From Tessaracoccus aquimaris (GTDB lineage Bacteria; Actinomycetota; Actinomycetes; Propionibacteriales; Propionibacteriaceae), in contig NZ_CP019606.1 of assembly GCF_001997345.1 (NCBI RefSeq), forward strand, positions 1,240,001 to 1,304,000: DNA of 64,000 bases. Reading direction: 5' to 3'. Each line of letters starts with the position of its first letter. Position 1 is the stretch's first letter. The notes under the pieces were generated by a model, which worked only from the letters and a program-made list of their open reading frames with translations, was not told the origin of the DNA and did no database searches. The position numbers were made by a program, and so were the translations under genes. This document shows, piece after piece, positions 16,597-30,066 of the stretch.

Positions 16597-18530
16597 CTGT
16601 CCTCCAACGATTCGGGGTCGACGGTGATGCTCAGCATTCCACGCTCCTTGCGGGCGGATCGGATCGCCGCGGCCGCCTTGACCCTGCGGGTCAGTTCCCT
16701 TCCCCGGTCGACGGGGGCCCGCAGCAACGCCGCCCAGCGCTCGGGGCCCACCTCGGTCGGGCCGAGGATCTCGATGCCCTCCCAGTCGTCGTTGTCCAGG
16801 AAGTCGTTCACCGCGTCCGGTTCCCCGACGATGCGCGCCAATTTGGTGGCAGGCACAAGGCCCGCGTCGGCCCGGTCGGCCAGTTCGCGCGCGACGAAGC
16901 CCGCCAGGTCGGAGCGGACCATCGCCTGGATCGCCGGCTGGGTGTCGGTCCCGACGATCAGCACCGACCCTCCCTCCCGGGGGCCGCGGGCGAGCGCCGC
17001 GGCGTTGGACCAGCGGCGCACCGCCTCCTCGGCGGCGCGCAGGTCCGCGCGGGCCAGCGTCACGTCGGCGTCGAGGATCAGCGCCCCTGCGTAGCCGCCC
17101 GCAGCCTCGGGTTCGGCGCCCGGGGTCGCGACGACGATGGCCGCCTGGTCCGGCACCTCGTCGCGGATCCGGTCCGCCGACGAGTTGACCGCGAGCACGC
17201 CGGGAAAGGCCCGTGCGAGTTCCTCAGCGGTGCGGGCGGCACCCGCGAGCGGGGTGCGCAACCCAGAGGTGTGGCAGTGGGGGCAGGTCCAGCGGCTGGG
17301 CCGGAAGCCGCACAGCGCGCATTCGGGCATCCCTCGGGTCTTCTCCCGCATCGGGCCCTCGCACTTGGGGCAGCGCGCCAGGTTCCCGCACCTGGCGCAG
17401 GAGAGCGATGCGGAGAAGCCGACCATCGGCACCTGAACGAGCACGGGGCCCTTCGCGAGGTGGTCGCGGAGGAATCGGAAGGCCACCGAAGGGATCCGCA
17501 GCCGGGCCGCGGTCGGGTCCCGGTCGCGGTCGACCTCTGACACCGCCCGGACCGGCGTGGAGACGCGGCGGGAGTCTCCTGGGCTGAGGGCGAGTTCGCG
17601 CAGCCACCCCCTCTCGACCAGCGCCTGCGCGTCGGTGCTGCGCGCGTGGCCGGCGATCAGAAGGGCGGCGTTCTCGCGCGAGGCGCGCAGGATCGCGACG
17701 GCTCGGGCGTGCGGGTGCGGGGCGCGCGGTTCTGCGTAGCCGTCGTGCCCGTCGTCGACGATCACCACGAGGCCGAGGTCGTGGACCGGCGCGAACACCG
17801 CGCTGCGGGTCCCGACGATGATCCTCGCCTCGCCCCTGGCTGCGGCCAGATAGGCGCGATAGCGCGCGGACCGGCCGAGTTCTGCGGCAAGCGAGGCGAC
17901 GGCGCCGTGGCCGAAGACGGCCCGGAAGCGGGTCAACGCCCGGTTGACCTCCCGCACCGTCGGGAACACCACGACCACGGAGCGACCGGAGGCGAGCGTC
18001 GCGTCGCAGGCCTCGATGACTCCGCCCAACAGGTCGCCCGGCCCGTCGTTGACGGCCGCGGCCTGCCACATGACGCGCGGCGAGCGCCCTTCGCGTAGGG
18101 CGTCGAGCAGCGTGGCGCCCTCCGGGTAGCTGGGCAGCACGGTCGCCGACTCGAGGGGCTTGGGGGCGGGCCACTCGCGCTGCGGTGCCTTCTCGGTGGT
18201 GGCGTGTCGAGGCGGGATGGCCAGTCGCGCCACGTCCCACCAGGTGCCCGCATAGTGGTCAGCCACGGCCCGGATCAGCTCGTTGACGCGCGGCACCGCG
18301 ATGGGTTCCGGGGAGACGACCTTGCGGAGCTTTGCGAGGGAGTCGAGTTCGCTCTCGTCGGCCAGTTCGATGAGCCAGCCATCGCGCAACTGGCCGGAGA
18401 ACGGCACCTTGACGCGGGCCCCGACCACTGCATCCGCCACGAGGGCCTCGGGAATCTCGTAGTCGAACAGCCGGTCCAGGTGGGCCAGCGGCACGTCCAC
18501 GGCGACCCGGGCCACCCGTGGGAAGCTCAC
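16593..18530 (-). CDS. priA: primosomal protein PriA, actinobacterial form lacking helicase motifs
   Basis: Homologue of the replication-restart protein. The N-terminal 3' DNA-binding part starts ARVAVDVPLAHLDRLFDYEIP. The zinc-binding region at ~375-420 keeps paired cysteines (CARCGN, CPKCEG, CALCGF, CPHCHT). The Walker A motif is absent: the place reads MWQAAAVNDGPGDLLGG, and the DEEH box is VIVDDGHD. This is the known condition of actinobacterial PriA, which probably acts as a structural or binding factor and not as an ATPase. 645 residues. It follows metK after two bases and overlaps fmt by four. Confidence 0.92.
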   Translation of the reverse strand: MSFPRVARVAVDVPLAHLDRLFDYEIPEALVADAVVGARVKVPFSGQLRDGWLIELADESELDSLAKLRKVVSPEPIAVPRVNELIRAVADHYAGTWWDVARLAIPPRHATTEKAPQREWPAPKPLESATVLPSYPEGATLLDALREGRSPRVMWQAAAVNDGPGDLLGGVIEACDATLASGRSVVVVFPTVREVNRALTRFRAVFGHGAVASLAAELGRSARYRAYLAAARGEARIIVGTRSAVFAPVHDLGLVVIVDDGHDGYAEPRAPHPHARAVAILRASRENAALLIAGHARSTDAQALVERGWLRELALSPGDSRRVSTPVRAVSEVDRDRDPTAARLRIPSVAFRFLRDHLAKGPVLVQVPMVGFSASLSCARCGNLARCPKCEGPMREKTRGMPECALCGFRPSRWTCPHCHTSGLRTPLAGAARTAEELARAFPGVLAVNSSADRIRDEVPDQAAIVVATPGAEPEAAGGYAGALILDADVTLARADLRAAEEAVRRWSNAAALARGPREGGSVLIVGTDTQPAIQAMVRSDLAGFVARELADRADAGLVPATKLARIVGEPDAVNDFLDNDDWEGIEILGPTEVGPERWAALLRAPVDRGRELTRRVKAAAAIRSARKERGMLSITVDPESLEDR

Positions 18531-18532
18531 CG

Positions 18533-19720
18533 TTATCCCTTGACTGCGGCCGCCAGCGCGTCGGCGCGGTCGGTCCGCTCCCAGGTGGCGTTGGGCAGGT
18601 CGCGGCCGAAGTGGCCGTAGACCGTCACGTCGCTGTAGATGGGGCGCAGCAGGTCGAGGTCGCGGATGATCGCGCCGGGGCGCAGGTCGAAGGTGGCGAG
18701 CACGGCGTCCCGGATCTGCGACTCGGGCACCACGGAGGTGCCGAAGGTGTCGAGGTAGAAGCCGACGGGGTGCGCCTTGCCGATGGCGTAGGCGACCTGC
18801 ACCTCGCAGCGCCTCGCGAGGCCCGCGGCGACGACGTTCTTGGCGACCCAGCGCATCGCGTAGGCGGCCGAGCGGTCGACCTTCGACGGGTCCTTGCCTG
18901 AGAAGGCGCCGCCGCCGTGGCGGGCCATGCCGCCGTAGGTGTCGACGATGATCTTGCGACCCGTGACGCCTGCGTCGCCCATCGGGCCACCGATGACGAA
19001 CTTGCCTGTCGGGTTGACCAGGACGCGCTCGGGGACCGCGAAGCCGTACCTGTCGAGCACCGGGGCGATGACCTCGCGGCGCAGGTCGGCGCCGATGGTG
19101 TCCTGCGTGACGTCCTCGCCGTGCTGCGAGCTGACCACGATGGTGTCGATCCCCTCGGGGCGACCCTCATCGTCGTAGGAGACGGTGACCTGGGTCTTGC
19201 CGTCGGGCCTGAGGTAGGGCAGCGTCGCGTCCTTGCGGACCTCGGTGAGCCGCTCCGCGAGCCGGTGCGCCAGGTCGATGGGCAGCGGCATCAGAGCGGG
19301 GGTCTCGTCGCAGGCGAAGCCGAACATCAGGCCCTGGTCGCCCGCGCCCTGGAGGCTGACGGCGTCGGCCTCGGCGTCCACGCGGTGTTCGTATGCGTCG
19401 TCAACGCCCTGGGCGATGTCGGGCGACTGGTTGCCGATCGCGACCGAGACGCCGCAGGACGCGCCGTCGAAGCCCTTCCTGGACGAGTCGTAGCCGATCT
19501 CGAGGATGCGTTCGCGGACGAGGTTGGCGACGTCGACATAGCCGGTCGTCGACACCTCCCCCGCGACGACCACGAGGCCGGTGGTGATCAGCGTCTCGAC
19601 GGCGACGCGCGCGAGCGGGTCCTGCGTGAGCAGCCCGTCGAGCACGGCGTCGGAGATGGAATCTGCGATCTTGTCGGGGTGACCTTCGGTCACGGACTCC
19701 GACGTGAAGAGTCGGCTCAT
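18533..19720 (-). CDS. metK: S-adenosylmethionine synthetase
   Basis: Makes SAM from methionine and ATP. The 395-residue protein begins [26 protein letters not shown] (signature GHPDK at 14-18), and has the second signature [20 protein letters not shown] loop, given here in part as [14 protein letters not shown], at ~265. A good ribosome site AAGGAGCTC precedes the ATG. Two hairpins occupy the 80 bases between rpoZ and metK. In related genomes coaBC often sits at this place; it is absent here. Confidence 0.97.
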   Translation of the reverse strand: MSRLFTSESVTEGHPDKIADSISDAVLDGLLTQDPLARVAVETLITTGLVVVAGEVSTTGYVDVANLVRERILEIGYDSSRKGFDGASCGVSVAIGNQSPDIAQGVDDAYEHRVDAEADAVSLQGAGDQGLMFGFACDETPALMPLPIDLAHRLAERLTEVRKDATLPYLRPDGKTQVTVSYDDEGRPEGIDTIVVSSQHGEDVTQDTIGADLRREVIAPVLDRYGFAVPERVLVNPTGKFVIGGPMGDAGVTGRKIIVDTYGGMARHGGGAFSGKDPSKVDRSAAYAMRWVAKNVVAAGLARRCEVQVAYAIGKAHPVGFYLDTFGTSVVPESQIRDAVLATFDLRPGAIIRDLDLLRPIYSDVTVYGHFGRDLPNATWERTDRADALAAAVKG

Positions 19721-19735
19721 GACGAGCTCCTTAGT

Positions 19736-19785
19736 GCGGCGACAAGCCGCGTTGGTGAGGGTGGATGTGGCGGCAACAAGCCGCC
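19736..19785 (-). promoter_or_regulatory. twin hairpins in the metK leader
   Basis: Read on minus, GGCGGC-TTGTT-GCCGCC (19785-19769) and GCGGC-TTGTC-GCCGC (19750-19736) are two near-copies of the same 5-6 bp stem with a pentaloop TTGTY. They lie just before the metK ribosome site (AAGGAG at ~19728-19733). Neither is followed by a U-run, so simple termination is unlikely; a role in mRNA stability, partial termination or start control is possible. Confidence 0.5.
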
Positions 19786-19801
19786 CCCTTGTGGGCGTCG
19801 G

Positions 19802-20146
19802 TCAGGACGCGGGAGTGTCGTCCGTTGCGAACGGGTCGACGAAGGTGAAGGCCGGATCTGCGGTCTCGGAGGCGCGGGAGGCTTCCTCGGCGGCGGGATC
19901 GATCTGGGTGTACTGCAGGAGGCCCTCGTTCATCTCGCGGAGAGCGATGGAGAGGGGCTTCTCCTCCGGAGCGGCAGGCACCATGGGGCCGACGTTCTCC
20001 AGCAGGCCCTCACCGAGCTGCGAGTAGTAGGCGTTGATCTGCCGCGCACGCTTCGCCGCGAACAGCACCAGACGGTACTTCGAGTCGATGTCGTGCAGCA
20101 GGTTGTCGATCGGCGGATTGGTGATGCCTTCAGGCTGAGTGTTCAA
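19802..20146 (-). CDS. rpoZ: RNA polymerase omega subunit
   Basis: The smallest core RNA polymerase subunit, aiding beta-prime folding. 114 residues. The conserved part is [32 protein letters not shown] (in two parts: [20 protein letters not shown] and [18 protein letters not shown]), then [15 protein letters not shown]; the C-terminal tail is acidic and variable. I chose the TTG at 20146 because it gives [12 protein letters not shown], the usual N-terminus, with AAGGA five bases upstream. A GTG at 20176, overlapping the gmk stop in GTGA, would add ten residues and is the alternative. Confidence 0.93.
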   Translation of the reverse strand: MNTQPEGITNPPIDNLLHDIDSKYRLVLFAAKRARQINAYYSQLGEGLLENVGPMVPAAPEEKPLSIALREMNEGLLQYTQIDPAAEEASRASETADPAFTFVDPFATDDTPAS

Positions 20147-20172
20147 GGTGATCCTTCGTTCACGGATTTCGA

Positions 20173-20727
20173 TCACAAGCCCATCAAGCTTACCAAAGTA
20201 TTGACGGTGTCCTCGATCTCGATGTTCTTGACGACGTGGTCGGCCTCGGCGATCGCCTCAAGCTCGACCCGTGCGGTGGCGAGGCGTCGCTCCTGGCCCG
20301 CCTTGTCCTCGGTGCCGCGCCCCTCAAGGCGCGAGACCAGCTCCTCCCAGGACGGCGGGGTCAGGAAGACCAGCCGCGCCTCGGGGAGGTTGCGCTTGAC
20401 CTGACGGGCGCCCTGCAGGTCGATCTCGAGGACGACCTGGTTACCCGCGGCGAGCGCGTCGAGGACGGGCTGCCTGGGGGTGCCATAGAAGTTGGTGCCG
20501 TGCACCACGGCCCATTCGAGGAACTCTCCCCGCTCGATCAACGACTGGAACTCTTCGATGGAGACGAACCGGTACGACGTCCCGTCGGTCTCCCCCGGAC
20601 GCGGCTCGCGCGTGGTCATGGAGACGGAATAGAAGAGTTCGGGGTGCAGCTCCTTGAGCCTGGCGCAGACGGTGCCCTTACCCACTGCGCTCGGCCCGGA
20701 GATCACCCACACATGCGAGGTGTTCAC
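20173..20727 (-). CDS. gmk: guanylate kinase
   Basis: Phosphorylates GMP to GDP. 184 residues. P-loop GPSAVGKGT at ~10-18; GMP-binding [19 protein letters not shown] (residues ~34-52) and the following [17 protein letters not shown]; lid and arginines in [17 protein letters not shown]. Placed between mihF and rpoZ, the standard actinobacterial order mihF-gmk-rpoZ. Confidence 0.96.
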   Translation of the reverse strand: MNTSHVWVISGPSAVGKGTVCARLKELHPELFYSVSMTTREPRPGETDGTSYRFVSIEEFQSLIERGEFLEWAVVHGTNFYGTPRQPVLDALAAGNQVVLEIDLQGARQVKRNLPEARLVFLTPPSWEELVSRLEGRGTEDKAGQERRLATARVELEAIAEADHVVKNIEIEDTVNTLVSLMGL

Positions 20728-20753
20728 CAGGCCGAGCTTAGGTCACGCAGTGG

Positions 20754-21065
20754 TTAGTTGAACAACTCGTTCAGTCGCTCCACCTGGTGGCGACCGAGGC
20801 CACGAATGCGCCGGTTCGGGGCGATCTGGAGGTTCTCCATGATCTCCGTGGCGCGCGTCACACCCACCCGTGGGATGGAACGCAGCAGGTCGATGACCTT
20901 GATGCGCGACAAGGTGTCATCGGCGAGCGCCTTGTCGAGAGCCTTGCTGAAAGTCAGCTCGCCGTTCTTTACCCGGTCCTTGAGTTCTGCGCGCGCGCGA
21001 CGAGCCTGCGTCGCGGCCTCACGTGCGGCACCGAGTTGCTCGCTGCTCAATTGTGGAATCGTCAT
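20754..21065 (-). CDS. mihF: integration host factor, actinobacterial type (mIHF)
   Basis: A nucleoid-associated DNA-bending protein of about 103 residues unrelated to E. coli IHF. The N-terminal helix is rich in Ala/Arg (EAATQARRARAELKDRVKNGELT), followed by the helix-two-turn-helix LLRSIPRVGVTRATEIMENLQIAPNRRIRGLG (in parts: SIPRVGVTRATEIMENL and RRIRGLGRHQVERL). The ATG at 21065 is chosen because AAGGGA lies 6 bases upstream and the family starts (A/T)(L/I)PxL. It sits between pyrF and gmk as usual. Confidence 0.94.
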   Translation of the reverse strand: MTIPQLSSEQLGAAREAATQARRARAELKDRVKNGELTFSKALDKALADDTLSRIKVIDLLRSIPRVGVTRATEIMENLQIAPNRRIRGLGRHQVERLNELFN

Positions 21066-21144
21066 TGAAAGTCCCTTCACCTCATGACTATTCGAATCGA
21101 CACGCCTTGTGTCGAGAAGAATCTACCTTCGTTGTATCCGAAAG

Positions 21145-21972
21145 TCAGTAGTTTTCACCGTTTTCTGGCAACTTGCGCAACTCGGCAGTTAGACTCCGCG
21201 CCCTTTCTCCCAAGTTCTCGTGTCCGCTGCCGATGATGTCACGACTCGCAGTGGGTAGTACGCGCGGGAGAGCGCTCCCAAACACGTCGGCCAGACCCGA
21301 GATGGTGCCTCCCTGTGCACCGATCCCCGGGACCAGAATTGATCCGTTGAAACCGCCAAGATCACATCCTGCCTCCCGGTGTGTCGCACCCACGACGAGC
21401 CCGATGCAGCCCTCTGCGGAGGCATTCATCTCCCGCGTTTCGTTGACGATGTGCTGGGCAACGGTTCCCGCGCCGGTATCGGCGAGTTGGATGGTCGCGC
21501 CGTCGGGGTTGGAGGTGCGGGCCAGTACATAGACCCCCTGTCCACCCGCGACGGCGGCGTCGATGGCCGGGCGGAGGGCGCCGACGCCGAGGTAGGGGCT
21601 GATGGTGATGGCGTCGGCCCAGAGCGGCGCGCCGTCTCCCAGGTAGGCAGCCGCGTAGCCCGCCATGGACGAGCCGATGTCGCCGCGCTTCACGTCGAGA
21701 ATCGACAAGGCGCCCGCATCGCGGATGTCGGCGAGCACGCGTTCGAGGACGGCGACGCCGCGCGATCCATATGCCTCAAAGAAGGCTGACTGGGGCTTGA
21801 ACACCGCGATCGTGGGGCCGAGGACCTCGACGATGCCGCGGGCGCAGCGTTCCAGTCCGGAGAGGTCGTGGGCGAGGCCCCATGCGTCGAGGACGCTTGG
21901 CATCGGATCGATGCCGACACACAGCCTCCCCCGTTGAGCGGTCACCTGGGCGAGGCGGTCGGCATAGGTCAC
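21145..21972 (-). CDS. pyrF: orotidine 5'-phosphate decarboxylase, type 2
   Basis: Last step of UMP synthesis. 275 residues, the longer bacterial type-2 form. Catalytic motif LDVKRGDIGSS at ~93-103 (Lys-Asp pair), early phosphate/base contacts CVGIDPMP, and PGIGAQGGT towards the C-terminus. The GTG start shares one base with the pyrD stop (TAGTG), so both are read from the same mRNA with carA-carB. Confidence 0.95.
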   Translation of the reverse strand: MTYADRLAQVTAQRGRLCVGIDPMPSVLDAWGLAHDLSGLERCARGIVEVLGPTIAVFKPQSAFFEAYGSRGVAVLERVLADIRDAGALSILDVKRGDIGSSMAGYAAAYLGDGAPLWADAITISPYLGVGALRPAIDAAVAGGQGVYVLARTSNPDGATIQLADTGAGTVAQHIVNETREMNASAEGCIGLVVGATHREAGCDLGGFNGSILVPGIGAQGGTISGLADVFGSALPRVLPTASRDIIGSGHENLGERARSLTAELRKLPENGENY

Positions 21973-23017
21973 TAGCTTCTCCTTGTGTCGTTGATCCCGG
22001 CGATCAGGGCCGGCCCTTCGTAGATGAATCCCGTGTACAACTGCACCAGCGCAGCACCCGCGTCGAACATCCGGGCGCCGTCCCTGGGGCTCATGATGCC
22101 CCCCACACCCATGACCGGCAGTGTAGTTGAGGTTGTCAACCGTTCAACGAAGTTGAGCGCCTTGGCGGTCAGCGGCGCGCCGCTCAGCCCGCCAGCCTGG
22201 TTGGCGAGTGCGGAGTCGGCTGAGTGCAGGCCTTCCCTGGAGAGGGTGGTATTGGTCGCGATCAGGCCGCTGACTGAGGAATCGCGCAGAACTGCGAGAG
22301 TTTCGTCCAGATCGGTGCCCTGAAGGTCGGGTGCGAGCTTCACAAAGATCGGCACCGGCGTGTCGGACAGGTCCCGCGCCTCGGTCGTGAGGGCCGACAC
22401 GAGGTGGCCGATCTCACGGGCCGCCTGCAGGCTGCGCAGGCCGGGAGTGTTCGGGCTGGACACGTTGACGGCGATGTAGTCGGCAAGCGGCGCCAGCAGT
22501 CGCAGCGACATCAGGTAGTCGTCGGTGGCCTGGTCGAGGGGCGTCGCCTTGGTCTTGCCGATCGAGACGCCCAGCGGGATCCCCATGGCCGAGTTGCCGC
22601 GGGCCACTCCCTTGGCCCGGAGCGTCTGCGCGAGCGCGGCGGCGCCCGCGTTGTTGAACCCCATCCGGTTCACGATGCCGCGACTACTGATCGCCCGGAA
22701 GACGCGGGGCTTCGGGTTGCCGGGCTGGGCGTGGGCGGTGACGGTGCCGAGTTCGGCGAAGCCGAATCCGAACCGCGCCCACGCCTGCGCCGCGACGCCG
22801 TCCTTGTCGAGGCCGGCCGCCAGCCCAACCCTGTTGGGGAAGCTGACGCCCGCCACCGTCACCGGGTCGGCGACCCGGCCGTCGGCGTGTCCCGGCACCC
22901 TGGAGAGCCAATGCAGCATGGCCTCGTGGACGCGTTCGGCGTCCCCCCCGGCATACCGGAACAGGCCAGCGCGGAGAGCACGGTATCCGGCGCGGAGCGC
23001 ACGGGTACCGATCTCAC

Positions 23018-23021
<4 letters not shown>
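21972..23021 (-). CDS. pyrD: dihydroorotate dehydrogenase (quinone), class 2
   Basis: Oxidises dihydroorotate to orotate with FMN and quinone. 349 residues. The class-2 N-terminal extension ([28 protein letters not shown]) is the membrane-contact part. Conserved barrel motifs: [42 protein letters not shown], and GVGGI.SP..GARM at the end. It overlaps carB by four bases (ATGA). Confidence 0.96.
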
Positions 23022-26322
<3,301 letters not shown>

Positions 26323-26323
<1 letters not shown>

Positions 26324-27450
26324 CAGGCTTCCTTCCCGGCCGACAGGACGTCGGCGAAGCGGTCGAACAGGTAGTTGGCGTCGTGGGGTCCCGCTGCCGC
26401 CTCCGGGTGGTACTGCACCGAGAAGGCCACCAGGTCTCCGTCGCGGCGAAGTTCGAGGCCCTCCACGACGTCGTCGTTGAGGCACACGTGGCTGACGGTG
26501 ACGTCGCCGAACTCGGTGCTTGTCGCCTTGTCGAGCGGCGCCTGGACGGCGAAGCCGTGGTTGTGGGCCGTGATCTCGACCTTGCCGGTGGTGCGGTCGA
26601 CCACGGGCTGGTTGATGCCGCGGTGGCCGAACTTCAGCTTGTAGGTGTCGAGACCGAGCGCGCGGCCGAAGAGTTGGTTGCCGAAGCAGATGCCGAAGTA
26701 GGGCAGGCCCGCCTCGAGCACCTCGCGCAGCACGGAGATGGGGCCGGTCGCCGTGGCGGGGTCGCCCGGGCCGTTGCTGAAGAACACGCCGTCGGGCTGG
26801 TACTCCATCAGCTGCTCGAAGGTGGTGTGCGCAGGCACGACGTGCACCTCGAGCCCGCGGGCCGCGAGCTGGGTGGGCGTCATGGACTTGATACCGAGGT
26901 CGACCGCGACCACCGTCGCGCGCTTCTCGCCTTGGGCGGGCACGACGTAGTGCGTCTTGGTGGTGACGTCGCCGACCAGGTCGGCGCCCGCCATCAACGG
27001 CTGCTCGTTGACCTTCGCCAGCAGAGCCTGCGGATCAAGGGTGTCGGTGGAGATGCCGACGCGCATCACGCCGCGGTCGCGGACGTGGCGGGTCAGCGCC
27101 CTGGTGTCGATGTCGGAGATGCCCACGATGCCCTGGTCGCGCAGTTCCTCGTCGAGCGGCCTGCGGGAGCGCCAGTTGGAGGGGCGGGGCGCGGGGTCGC
27201 GGACGATGAAGCCCTGCACCCAGATGCGGCCGGACTCGCCGTCCTCGTCGTTCCAGCCGGTGTTGCCGATGTGCGGCGCGGTCATGAGGACGACCTGCCC
27301 GCGGTAGCTGGGGTCGGTCAGCGTCTCCTGGTAGCCGGACATGCCGGTCGAGAAGACCAGCTCACCGAAGGTCTCCCCCTCGGCGCCGAAGGACTGGCCA
27401 CGAAATACGCGCCCATCCTCCAAAACCAACAATGCAGGACGGGAACTCAT
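26323..27450 (-). CDS. carA: carbamoyl-phosphate synthase small (glutaminase) subunit
   Basis: Supplies ammonia from glutamine to CarB. 375 residues. N-terminal CPSase domain ([29 protein letters not shown]) and class-I amidotransferase domain with nucleophile Cys in [10 protein letters not shown] (~245) and the His/Glu pair in [12 protein letters not shown] (~340). pyrR, pyrB and pyrC, often just upstream in actinobacteria, are not here; nusB precedes directly with a 16-base gap. Confidence 0.97.
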
Positions 27451-27466
27451 GCGTACCTCTTTCGGA

Positions 27467-27895
27467 TCAGTTCGTTGTCGGCTTTGCCGCCAGGGCCTTT
27501 GACAGCAGTCCGTTCAGGAATGCCGGGGATTCGTCCGTCGAGAGGTCGCCCGCAAGGCGGACCGCCTCGGAGATCACTGCGGACGGCGGGGTCTCGGTGT
27601 AGTCGAGCTCGTAGATCGCGATGCGCGCCAGGTTGCGGTCGACGCAGGGCATCCGCTCCAACGGCCAGTTCATGGTCGTCGATTCTGCGATGCGCTGGTC
27701 GATCTCCATCTGGTGCTCCGCGACGCCGAGCACGATGTCGGTGGTCAGTTCGCGCACAGTATTGCCGGAAAGCGTGCGCTGCTCGGCGAACGTCTCACTG
27801 ACCGAGGCGTCGCGTTGGTCCGCCATGAACAAGATGTCAAGGGCGGCCTTGCGGGCCTTGGTCTGCGAGCTGTAGTGGGGCTTGACGTCAGCCAT
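27467..27895 (-). CDS. nusB: transcription antitermination factor NusB
   Basis: An all-helical RNA-binding protein that with NusE/S10 supports rRNA antitermination. 142 residues. The N-terminal arginine-rich and first helix [21 protein letters not shown], the [10 protein letters not shown] segment and [13 protein letters not shown] in the second half fit the family. It starts immediately after the efp stop (no gap). Confidence 0.95.
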   Translation of the reverse strand: MADVKPHYSSQTKARKAALDILFMADQRDASVSETFAEQRTLSGNTVRELTTDIVLGVAEHQMEIDQRIAESTTMNWPLERMPCVDRNLARIAIYELDYTETPPSAVISEAVRLAGDLSTDESPAFLNGLLSKALAAKPTTN

Positions 27896-28462
27896 TTAGC
27901 TGGAGACGCGTCCCAGGTAGGAGCCGCCCTCGCGGGTGTCGACCTTGATGCGCTCGCCGGTGGTGATGAACAGGGGAACCTGGATCTCCTTGCCGGTCTC
28001 CAGCGTGGCGGGCTTGGTGCCGCCGGTGGAGCGGTCGCCCTGCAGGCCGGGCTCGGTGTAGGTGACCTCGAGCTCGACCGATGCCGGGAGCTCAATGAAC
28101 AGCGGGGTGCCCTCGTGGGTGGCGACGATGGCGTTCTGGTTCTCCAGCATGTAGTCCTTGGCATCGCCGACGATGTCTGCGGAGATCATGAACTGGTCGA
28201 AGGTGGTGTTGTCCATGAAGACGTAGTCGTCGCCGTCCATGTACAGGTACTGCATCTCGCGACGGTCGACGGTCGCGGTGTCGACCTTGGTGTCGGAGTT
28301 GAACGTCTTGTCGATGATCTTGCCGGTCAGCACGTGCTTGAGCTTGGAGCGCACGACGGTGTTGCCCTTGCCCGGCTTGTGGTGCTGGAACCACAGAACC
28401 TGCCAAAGCTGTCCATCGAGATCGAGAACCATGCCGTTCTTCAGATCGTTGGTTGACGCCAT
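27896..28462 (-). CDS. efp: translation elongation factor P
   Basis: Relieves ribosome stalling at proline runs. 188 residues in three OB-like domains. The tip loop of domain I reads HHKPGKGN: a Lys at the position modified in other bacteria, followed by Gly-Lys, with P at the loop, and no genes for beta-lysylation in sight. The ending [19 protein letters not shown] is conserved. The ATG at 28462 begins [16 protein letters not shown], the family N-terminus. Its usual upstream neighbour aroB is 6.7 kb away, beyond an accessory segment. Confidence 0.97.
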   Translation of the reverse strand: MASTNDLKNGMVLDLDGQLWQVLWFQHHKPGKGNTVVRSKLKHVLTGKIIDKTFNSDTKVDTATVDRREMQYLYMDGDDYVFMDNTTFDQFMISADIVGDAKDYMLENQNAIVATHEGTPLFIELPASVELEVTYTEPGLQGDRSTGGTKPATLETGKEIQVPLFITTGERIKVDTREGGSYLGRVSS

Positions 28463-28562
28463 GTTGGGGACTCCTCGTCGCAGACTTGCGGCACTCACGC
28501 GGCCAGCGTTGCACTCTACCGCAGACGCCCCGAATCCCCCAAGGCGTTGCCCCGGCCGTCCA

Positions 28563-28727
28563 TCAGGCGATGAGGCCCCCGGCCAGCGCGCTGACCAATG
28601 CACCAGCCACCCCCACGATTGCGACCATCCGCATCACCCGGCAGTGTGGCTCCCCCGGCGTGAGCCGATGCGTCGCACATATCGCAGCGACGGCTGCGAT
28701 CGCGACGAGGGTGGCGGCACACAGCAT
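28563..28727 (-). CDS. possible small two-helix membrane protein
   Basis: An ATG at 28727 opens 54 codons, [17 protein letters not shown] then a short loop [12 protein letters not shown] and [24 protein letters not shown]. Two hydrophobic helices joined by a polar hairpin make a plausible small membrane protein. No good ribosome site is seen and no family is recognised; the frame also extends upstream without hydrophobic character. It lies between efp and a divergent histidine kinase gene. Confidence 0.35.
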   Translation of the reverse strand: MLCAATLVAIAAVAAICATHRLTPGEPHCRVMRMVAIVGVAGALVSALAGGLIA

Positions 28728-28861
28728 GTCTCGACGGTAGGGCGCCGACTGGCGCTGGGTCAGGCCTGGAGGCATGCCTCTCTGCGGTGGTGCTGGCACC
28801 ACCGTCGACATGCAGGCGGGCACTCCCGACACGAACTCCGCAACCAGGCATGCTGATGCGT

Positions 28862-30064
28862 ATGAAAGACAAGGGCACACCGAAGCGCAGGTTCGGTCAG
28901 GCGATCACCGACAACGTCTGGCTTGCCTGGTATGCCTTTCGCGAGGCGATCGCCCTCGGATGGCTACCGTTGGGACTGATTCTCGGCGTGCTTGGCCTCG
29001 ACTCGGCACCGCTGTTCTCGGCACTGCGCGAGAATGCCGAGCGCCAGCGACGACTGGCGTCCCGCGTCCTCGACCGCCCGCTATCCGCGCCGCCGTTCAC
29101 CGCTCGTCGAGTCGCAGGCATAGAGGAAGTGGTCGCCCAGCTTCGCGACCCCGAGACGCTGGCCGACATCCGGTGGCACCTCACGAATCCACTCCTGAGC
29201 GCCATCGGCCTCTCCGTTCAGTTGGCCTGCATGATCGCTGGTGTCGTGTACATGGTGCAGGGAGCCGTCGGGTTTGTGGACTACCTCCCGTACGCCACCA
29301 ACTACCTAGCGGGGCTTGCCTTCGGCACAGTTCTCCTCATATCGACGCTTCCCCTGGCACGCGTCAACCAGTTGACGACAGCGCGTCGGGCAGCCTTCCA
29401 ACTCGCCGATGCCCCGGACAGACCGCTCTAGCGAAGCGGGTCGACGAGTTGACCACGACCCGGCGTTCGGCGCTGGAACTGCAGGAGGCTGAGATCCGCC
29501 GCATCGAGCGCGATCTCCACGACGGCGCCCAGGCGCGCATCGTCACCATGGGGATGACGCTGACGCAGGTGGAACGGCTGTTGGAGATCGACCCTGAGGG
29601 CGCGAGGCTGTTGCTCGCGACAGCCAAGAGCGACTCATCCGCGGCTCTGCAGGACCTCCGTGGGCTGGTGCGGGGCATCCGACCTCCGGTCCTTGCCGAC
29701 CGGGGCCTTGTCGCGGCGGCAAGGGCGCTCGCGGCGTCGTCTCCGATCGACATGCGGGTCGAGGCGTCGGATTCGTTTCGCCTGATCGCCCCCTTGGAGT
29801 CGGCGCTGTACTTCACGATCGCCGAACTGGTCACGAACGCGGCAAAGCACTCCGGGGCGTCGGAGATCGTCATCGATCTGGAGGACGAGAGCGACTGGGC
29901 GGTCGCCCGGGTCACGGACAACGGCATCGGGGGTGTGGTTGAGGGACCGTTCGGGGGCATCGCGGGATCCGCGCCCGGCTCGCCCCGTTCGACGGCCACC
30001 TCGACGTCATCTCCCCGTCGGCGGCCCGACCGTCGTGACCGCCCGCGTCCCTCGCCCCGTGTAG
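28862..30064 (+). CDS. NarL-type sensor histidine kinase, three frameshifts as read
   Basis: Partner-type kinase of a LuxR/NarL response regulator. The N-terminal part (28862-29430) has helices near WLPLGLILGVLG, LSAIGLSVQLACMIAGVVY and YLAGLAFGTVLLISTLPLA. After a break at CC 29423-29424 the frame shifts to ELQEAEIRRIERDLHDGAQARIV, the HisKA_3 phospho-His box, then LYFTIAELVTNAAKHSGAS and VTDNGIGG of the ATPase. A second break (G-run 29953-29957) restores RGIRARLAPFDGHL, and a third (GG at 30020-30021) restores GGPTVVTARVPRPV with TAG at 30062. All three are cured by one added G or C, as in other genes here. Sequence error is likely, true decay possible. Confidence 0.75.
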
Positions 30065-30066
30065 CG

